Below are positions 23,775 to 27,342 of a DNA stretch of 27,342 nucleotides, piece after piece. The notes under the pieces are model-generated. The model was given only the letters and a program-made list of their open reading frames with translations, ran no database searches and was not told the origin of the DNA. Origin of the DNA: JAAYJM01 sp964498585 (GTDB taxonomy: Bacteria; Bacteroidota; Ignavibacteria; Kapaibacteriales; UBA2268); NCBI GenBank assembly GCA_964498585.1, contig CAZCHH010000047.1, forward strand, positions 1 to 27,342, read 5' to 3'. The first letter of the stretch is position 1. Each line of letters starts with the position of its first letter. The translations under genes and the position numbers were made by a program.

Positions 23775-25424
23775 TTATAAAGTCCTGTTTTCTTTGAAAT
23801 AATTGATTAGTCCATTTGTAGAAGAGTCGTGAGTAAAAATTTTATCATTTTCGCTTAGTTCAGGCAGAATTTTTTTTGCAAGCTGTTTACCAAGTTCCAC
23901 TCCCCACTGGTCGAATGAGTTAATATTCCAAATAGCACCTTTAACAAAAGTAATATGCTCATACATTGCTAAAACAGAGCCAAGAGCCGATGGAGTCAGT
24001 TTATTATATAAAATTGTATTAGTAGGTTTATTGCCCGGAAAAACCTTATGAGGAAGCAACTTGTCAATTTCGTCATCACTCATACCGGCTTGGACTAACT
24101 CAATTTTTGCTTCTTCTCTTGTTTTCCCTTTCATAAGAGCTTCAGTTTGGGCAAAGAAATTTGAAAGCAAAATTTCATGATGAGGATTAACAGGATTGTG
24201 AGAATTAATTGGAGCAAGGAAATCTACTGGAATTAGTTGTGTACCCTGATGGATTAGTTGAAAAAAGGAGTGCTGTGCATCAGTTCCAACTCTACCGAAT
24301 ATAACAGGAGCAGTTGAATATATTATCTTCTCACCATTTCGGGTAACGCATTTCCCGTTGCTTTCCATTTCAAGCTGCTGAAGATAATCTGGAAGCTTTT
24401 CTAAATATTGGTCATAAGGAATTATGCATTGACTTTTTGCACCGAAAAAATTAGTGTACCAAACAGAAATTAGGGCAGCAAGCACAGGAATGTTTTTTTC
24501 AAACGGAGTATTTTTAAAGTGTAAATCCATTTTATGAGCGCCTTCAAGTAGCTTTTCAAAATTTTCCATACCAGTTTGAAGTGCTATTGGAAGTCCGATT
24601 GATGACCAAAGAGAAAATCTTCCGCCAACCCAATTCCAAAAAACGAACATATTTTTAGCATCAATTCCAAATTCTTTAACATCTTTTTCATTGGTTGAAA
24701 TAGCTATGAAATGCTTCGCAATATCTTTTTCATTGTGAGAAACTTTTTGCAGGAAAATTTCTTTTGCTGTTATAGCATTAGTCAAAGTTTCTTGAGTTGT
24801 AAAAGATTTTGATGAGATAATAAACAGAGTTGATTCTAAATCCAACTTTTTCAAAGTTTCTACAATTTGGGTACCATCAACGTTAGAAACAAAATGTGTC
24901 CTTATATTTCCTATTGAGTATGGTTTTAAAGCAGTACAAACCATTTGCGGACCAAGGTCAGAGCCACCTATACCAATATTGACTATATCGGTAATTGCTT
25001 TGCCAGTACAACCTTTCCAATCTTTATTATGAACAGAAGAAACAAAGTTACTCATCTGATTCAACACCTGAAAGACATTTGGCATTACATCCCAGGAATC
25101 ACATTTCACGGGTTCCTGCAAGCGATTACGTAAAGCATAGTGCAAAACAGCTCTGTTTTCTGTGTTATTGATTTTTTCTCCGTTAAACATCTTTTCAATC
25201 ATATTGCTAAGCTGTAGCTCGTTTGCAAGTTTAATTAGTAGTTCTATTGTTTCATTTGTAATAATATTTTTGGAATAATCGAATAGAATATCGTCAAATT
25301 CAATAGAAAACCTGTCAAATCGGTTTGGGTCTGCCTCAAATAAATCACGAAGATGAATTCTGCTGATTCCTTCATAATGTTCATTAAGCAAACGATAACT
25401 ATTTGTTTCAATGAGTGTTTTCAT
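23775..25424 (-). CDS. pgi: Glucose-6-phosphate isomerase
   Basis: Interconverts glucose 6-phosphate and fructose 6-phosphate in the cytoplasm (glycolysis and gluconeogenesis). The 549-residue length is typical of the long bacterial/eukaryotic Pgi type. Signatures: NIGIGGSDLGPQMV (149-162), SKSFTTQETL (205-214), FVFWNWVGGRFSLWSSIGLPI (260-280; Arg269), MESNGK with Glu354, GTDAQHSFFQLIHQGT (380-395; His385) and FDQWGVELGKQLAKKI (504-519; Lys513). All expected catalytic residues are present. The ATG has AGGAAG at suitable spacing. Its neighbours are an outer-membrane protein gene downstream and a long repeat-bearing spacer upstream, so it probably has its own promoter. Confidence 0.97.
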   Translation of the reverse strand: MKTLIETNSYRLLNEHYEGISRIHLRDLFEADPNRFDRFSIEFDDILFDYSKNIITNETIELLIKLANELQLSNMIEKMFNGEKINNTENRAVLHYALRNRLQEPVKCDSWDVMPNVFQVLNQMSNFVSSVHNKDWKGCTGKAITDIVNIGIGGSDLGPQMVCTALKPYSIGNIRTHFVSNVDGTQIVETLKKLDLESTLFIISSKSFTTQETLTNAITAKEIFLQKVSHNEKDIAKHFIAISTNEKDVKEFGIDAKNMFVFWNWVGGRFSLWSSIGLPIALQTGMENFEKLLEGAHKMDLHFKNTPFEKNIPVLAALISVWYTNFFGAKSQCIIPYDQYLEKLPDYLQQLEMESNGKCVTRNGEKIIYSTAPVIFGRVGTDAQHSFFQLIHQGTQLIPVDFLAPINSHNPVNPHHEILLSNFFAQTEALMKGKTREEAKIELVQAGMSDDEIDKLLPHKVFPGNKPTNTILYNKLTPSALGSVLAMYEHITFVKGAIWNINSFDQWGVELGKQLAKKILPELSENDKIFTHDSSTNGLINYFKENRTL

Positions 25425-25653
25425 AGCTGCTTCCTGTTTATTTTGTTCATTATTGTTTTCTTCTTAGCTCTATTATATTGAAATTCTAAAATAATAAATT
25501 TTTCTCAATTTATATAAAATAATTAAACATAAGTTATTTTAAATGAAATTAAATATGATTTTGTTGGTTTCTAATATTTAAAGATGCCTAATATTCTGAA
25601 CTTTCAGAAAATCAGATTCTTTATATATATGGAGATGATAGAATTTACTTGCT

Positions 25654-25805
25654 ATTATTCTGACGGATGTCAGAATCCATCTTATTATTATTCAACTCTA
25701 TTCATTTTTAGCTATTTCATTGAAGCATTTGGGCTTGCCCAAATGTAACAAGTGAGCAAGCTCACTTGCTTTCCCAAGATGGATTCTGGCATACGCAAGA
25801 ATGAC
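25654..25805. mobile_element. Palindromic repeat element with two internal micro-hairpins
   Basis: The outer 30-bp arms (25654-25683 and 25776-25805) pair imperfectly but share CAGAATCCATCTT exactly. Between them lie two perfect 9-bp hairpins with 2-nt loops: CATTTGGGC-TT-GCCCAAATG (25726-25745) and CAAGTGAGC-AA-GCTCACTTG (25749-25768). The arm sequence (ATTCT...CAGAATCC, AATGAC) is related in style to the arms in element D. No ORF. It is probably a REP/MITE-type element. Confidence 0.7.
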
Positions 25806-25953
25806 AAGAAAAGATGTTATTGGTAATCCTTTTGATGAGCGTTTGAAGTCGTTAGATTATCTTATGAAAATGTTAAATTATTATTAGTTTTAATAAAAAA
25901 ATGGTTTGCATTAGTTTGAAGTAAGTTGTTCGAATGATTATGGATTTATAATT

Positions 25954-25971
25954 CTATCAGCAAGCTGATAG
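25954..25971. repeat. 8-bp micro-hairpin with AA loop
   Basis: CTATCAGC-AA-GCTGATAG pairs perfectly and is followed by CATGACAAG, like the AATGACAAG after the element at 25654-25805. Near 25994-26012 a weaker TCTCAA...TTGAGA pairing follows. It appears to be a fragment of the same palindromic family. Confidence 0.55.
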
Positions 25972-26047
25972 CATGACAAGAAATGGAAATCCATCTCAAC
26001 TTCAGCTTGAGAAAAAGTTATCAAGTACTTAGACAATTTATTCCTTT

Positions 26048-26085
26048 TTTCTTATTTCTTATTGCACTTGTACAGAAATAAGAAA
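26048..26085 (-). terminator. Hairpin downstream of the AI-2E-family gene
   Basis: TTTCTTATTTCT (26048-26059) and AGAAATAAGAAA (26074-26085) form a perfect 12-bp AT-rich stem around a 14-nt loop, 22 bp after the stop codon at 26108. There is no T-tract after it on the minus strand (the sequence continues AAAAGGAATAAA), so it may protect an mRNA 3' end rather than be a classical intrinsic terminator. Confidence 0.35.
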
Positions 26086-26107
26086 TATGAATTATTGAAC
26101 TACCAAT

Positions 26108-27133
26108 TTAGCTCATCAACCTGCTAATATAGCTTAAACTTGGTATCTGTTCAAAAATTAATTTCATAATAACAAGCAAAGGAACTGAAAGGAACATCCC
26201 CGGAATACCCCAAAGAAAGCCCCAGAATATCAATCCAAAAATTACAGTAATTGTATTTAGACGAAGTTTATTCCCAGTGATTATAGGTTCAATCAGATTT
26301 CCTAACAAGTTCTTAATAACCAAAAGTATGAGAAATAAAAAAATCCCGTTCCAAACTGAATTGAATTGCACTAAAGCTAATAATGTTGGCAGGGATACTG
26401 CAACTATAGCTCCTATTGTTGGGATAAAATTAAGTGTAAACGAAATGAAAGCCCAGAGAAGAGCAAATTTTAATCCAAAAAGAGAGCAAACTGTATAAAC
26501 AATAATTCCAGTAATTAAACTTATAATTAACTTTATTTTTAAATATGAAGAAACTGATTTTTGTATTTCATCAAATACTTTAACAAAATTTTGACTTTCT
26601 TTCTTATTTTCTACAAAAGCTAAGAATTCCCTATAATTTGAAACTGATGCAAGTAAAATTATGAAATAAAGAGCAAACATAGTAAATGAACCTGTAAAAG
26701 AACCAATTCCTTTAGCAACTTTGGAAATTAGTGATGTAATTACATCTTTATTGAAATAAGAAAGAAAAAAAGCAGTATCAATTTTCATATCGAGCAAATC
26801 ACCTATATTATTATTGAAAAAATCAAAAAAAACAAGCATTTTCAAATTAAATAAAGTAATAATCTCTGGTAATTCCTTCTTCACCTGAGCTGCTGAATAA
26901 AATAATAACATCGATAAAATAAATATTACAGATAAAGAAATAATTATGATTGTAGGCAAAATAATAACTAATGGGATTTTTTTCCTTTTTAAAAAAGTGA
27001 TTAGGGGTTGAAATGTAATTGATAAAAGCAATGCAAATACAAGTGGAATAATGATTGAAGAAAGTGCTGAGATTACATAAAAAAGTAAGACTATAAGTAT
27101 TACTGATAATGTATTTTTTATTGTGTTTTCCAT
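26108..27133 (-). CDS. AI-2E transporter family (PerM-like) membrane protein
   Basis: 341 residues, very hydrophobic. Predicted membrane segments by eye: two near 8-46, one at 54-78, then a soluble amphipathic stretch (about 82-145), and further segments near 147-168, 203-222, 224-256, 262-278 and 296-325. This is the usual layout of the family. The conserved C-terminal signatures are present: FTLNFIPTIGAIVAVSLPTLLAL (from 232) and NLIEPIITGNKLRLNTITVI (279-298), followed by WGIPGMFLSVPLLVIMKLI. Members have been linked to AI-2 export or to Na+/H+ exchange, and the actual substrate varies or is unknown, so the name should not be taken as function. The ATG at 27133 has only a weak upstream GAG. 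No neighbouring gene suggests a substrate. Confidence 0.92.
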   Translation of the reverse strand: MENTIKNTLSVILIVLLFYVISALSSIIIPLVFALLLSITFQPLITFLKRKKIPLVIILPTIIIISLSVIFILSMLLFYSAAQVKKELPEIITLFNLKMLVFFDFFNNNIGDLLDMKIDTAFFLSYFNKDVITSLISKVAKGIGSFTGSFTMFALYFIILLASVSNYREFLAFVENKKESQNFVKVFDEIQKSVSSYLKIKLIISLITGIIVYTVCSLFGLKFALLWAFISFTLNFIPTIGAIVAVSLPTLLALVQFNSVWNGIFLFLILLVIKNLLGNLIEPIITGNKLRLNTITVIFGLIFWGFLWGIPGMFLSVPLLVIMKLIFEQIPSLSYISRLMS

Positions 27134-27203
27134 CTCAATTAAATATTTTTAAAAAACAACAAAGTAAATATAAGAAAATTTTTTTATTTATTTAACCTGA
27201 ATA

Positions 27204-27237
27204 ATTCATCCGATGACTTCCCAGTCATCGGATGAAT
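27204..27237. repeat. Perfect 15-bp hairpin upstream of the membrane-protein gene
   Basis: ATTCATCCGATGACT (27204-27218) pairs perfectly with 27223-27237 around a TCCC loop. It has no T-tract on either side in the transcription direction. It could terminate an upstream gene outside the window, or be another palindromic repeat. Confidence 0.6.
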
Positions 27238-27342
27238 AGATTCAGCTTATAAAAATTAGAATATTTTGATAAAGTTAAAAATAATAGCTCAATTTTTAGT
27301 AATTTTACATTTTTAATAGAGTTAAAATGTAAAAATTCTAAA

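Larger units (their letters stand above)
25425..26107. other. 683-bp gene-free spacer with palindromic elements
   Basis: 25425-25620 is AT-rich leader/promoter sequence for pgi (no strict consensus promoter found). 25654-25805 is a palindromic element, 25954-25971 a small hairpin and 26048-26085 a hairpin after the membrane-protein gene; these are listed separately. I see no credible ORF on either strand. Confidence 0.55.

Noticed and set aside
27204..27237. Intrinsic terminator
   Set aside because: The stem is perfect, but no T-tract follows on either strand and no gene ends beside it within the window.

Overview
The window looks like a chromosomal segment of an AT-rich member of the Bacteroidota/Ignavibacteriota/Chlorobiota group. 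The reasons are a type IX secretion (T9SS) type A sorting domain on a giant surface protein, one well-matched Bacteroidota-type promoter (TTTG-N19-TATTTTTG), strongly AT-rich spacers full of small palindromic elements, and the general character of the proteins. I cannot name the genus. Every well-supported gene lies on the minus strand. No rRNA, tRNA, CRISPR array, transposase or phage gene was seen.

Layout from left to right. (1) 1-2884: end of a small repeat element, then a two-gene operon transcribed leftwards. An FkbM-type methyltransferase is followed with zero spacing (stop and start form TAAATG) by a double-PAS sensor-kinase-like protein. That protein keeps its ATP-binding boxes but has Val364 where the phosphoacceptor His should be. 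(2) 3069-4485: a non-genic or weakly genic hotspot. It has an AT-rich 21-bp array, a GC-richer 21-bp array (13 clean units, open in several frames as heptapeptides), three inverted-repeat elements of which one is nested inside another, and an octamer array. (3) 4486-6624: polyphosphate kinase ppk1. (4) 7013-22419: a secreted-protein cluster. A 4247-residue giant built of YEYW repeats, Fn3-like, ASH-like and CARDB-like domains carries an internal tandem duplication of about 1,720 residues and ends in a T9SS sorting domain. Just upstream, 18 bp away, is a 350-residue beta-helix-like secreted protein. Further upstream are a 71-residue small protein and a second, paralogous beta-helix protein without its own giant partner. 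(5) 22420-23068: another palindromic element. (6) 23069-27133: a small outer-membrane barrel-like protein, glucose-6-phosphate isomerase pgi and an AI-2E-family (PerM-like) membrane protein, with palindromic elements in the 683-bp spacer.

How parts may work together. The beta-helix gene and the giant gene look co-transcribed, both with good ribosome binding sites. I infer a Sec-exported beta-helix protein working with a T9SS-anchored giant adhesin or scaffold; what they do is unknown. This is the best candidate here for an undescribed system. ppk1 and pgi are ordinary housekeeping genes (polyphosphate storage; glycolysis/gluconeogenesis). The repeat families form a second theme: several unrelated terminal-inverted-repeat elements without transposases, one carrying a clear flanking 10-bp duplication, so they were probably moved by enzymes encoded elsewhere in the genome.

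Limits: everything was read by eye. Domain boundaries are approximate, homology statements rest on remembered family signatures, and promoter and terminator calls are pattern matches only.
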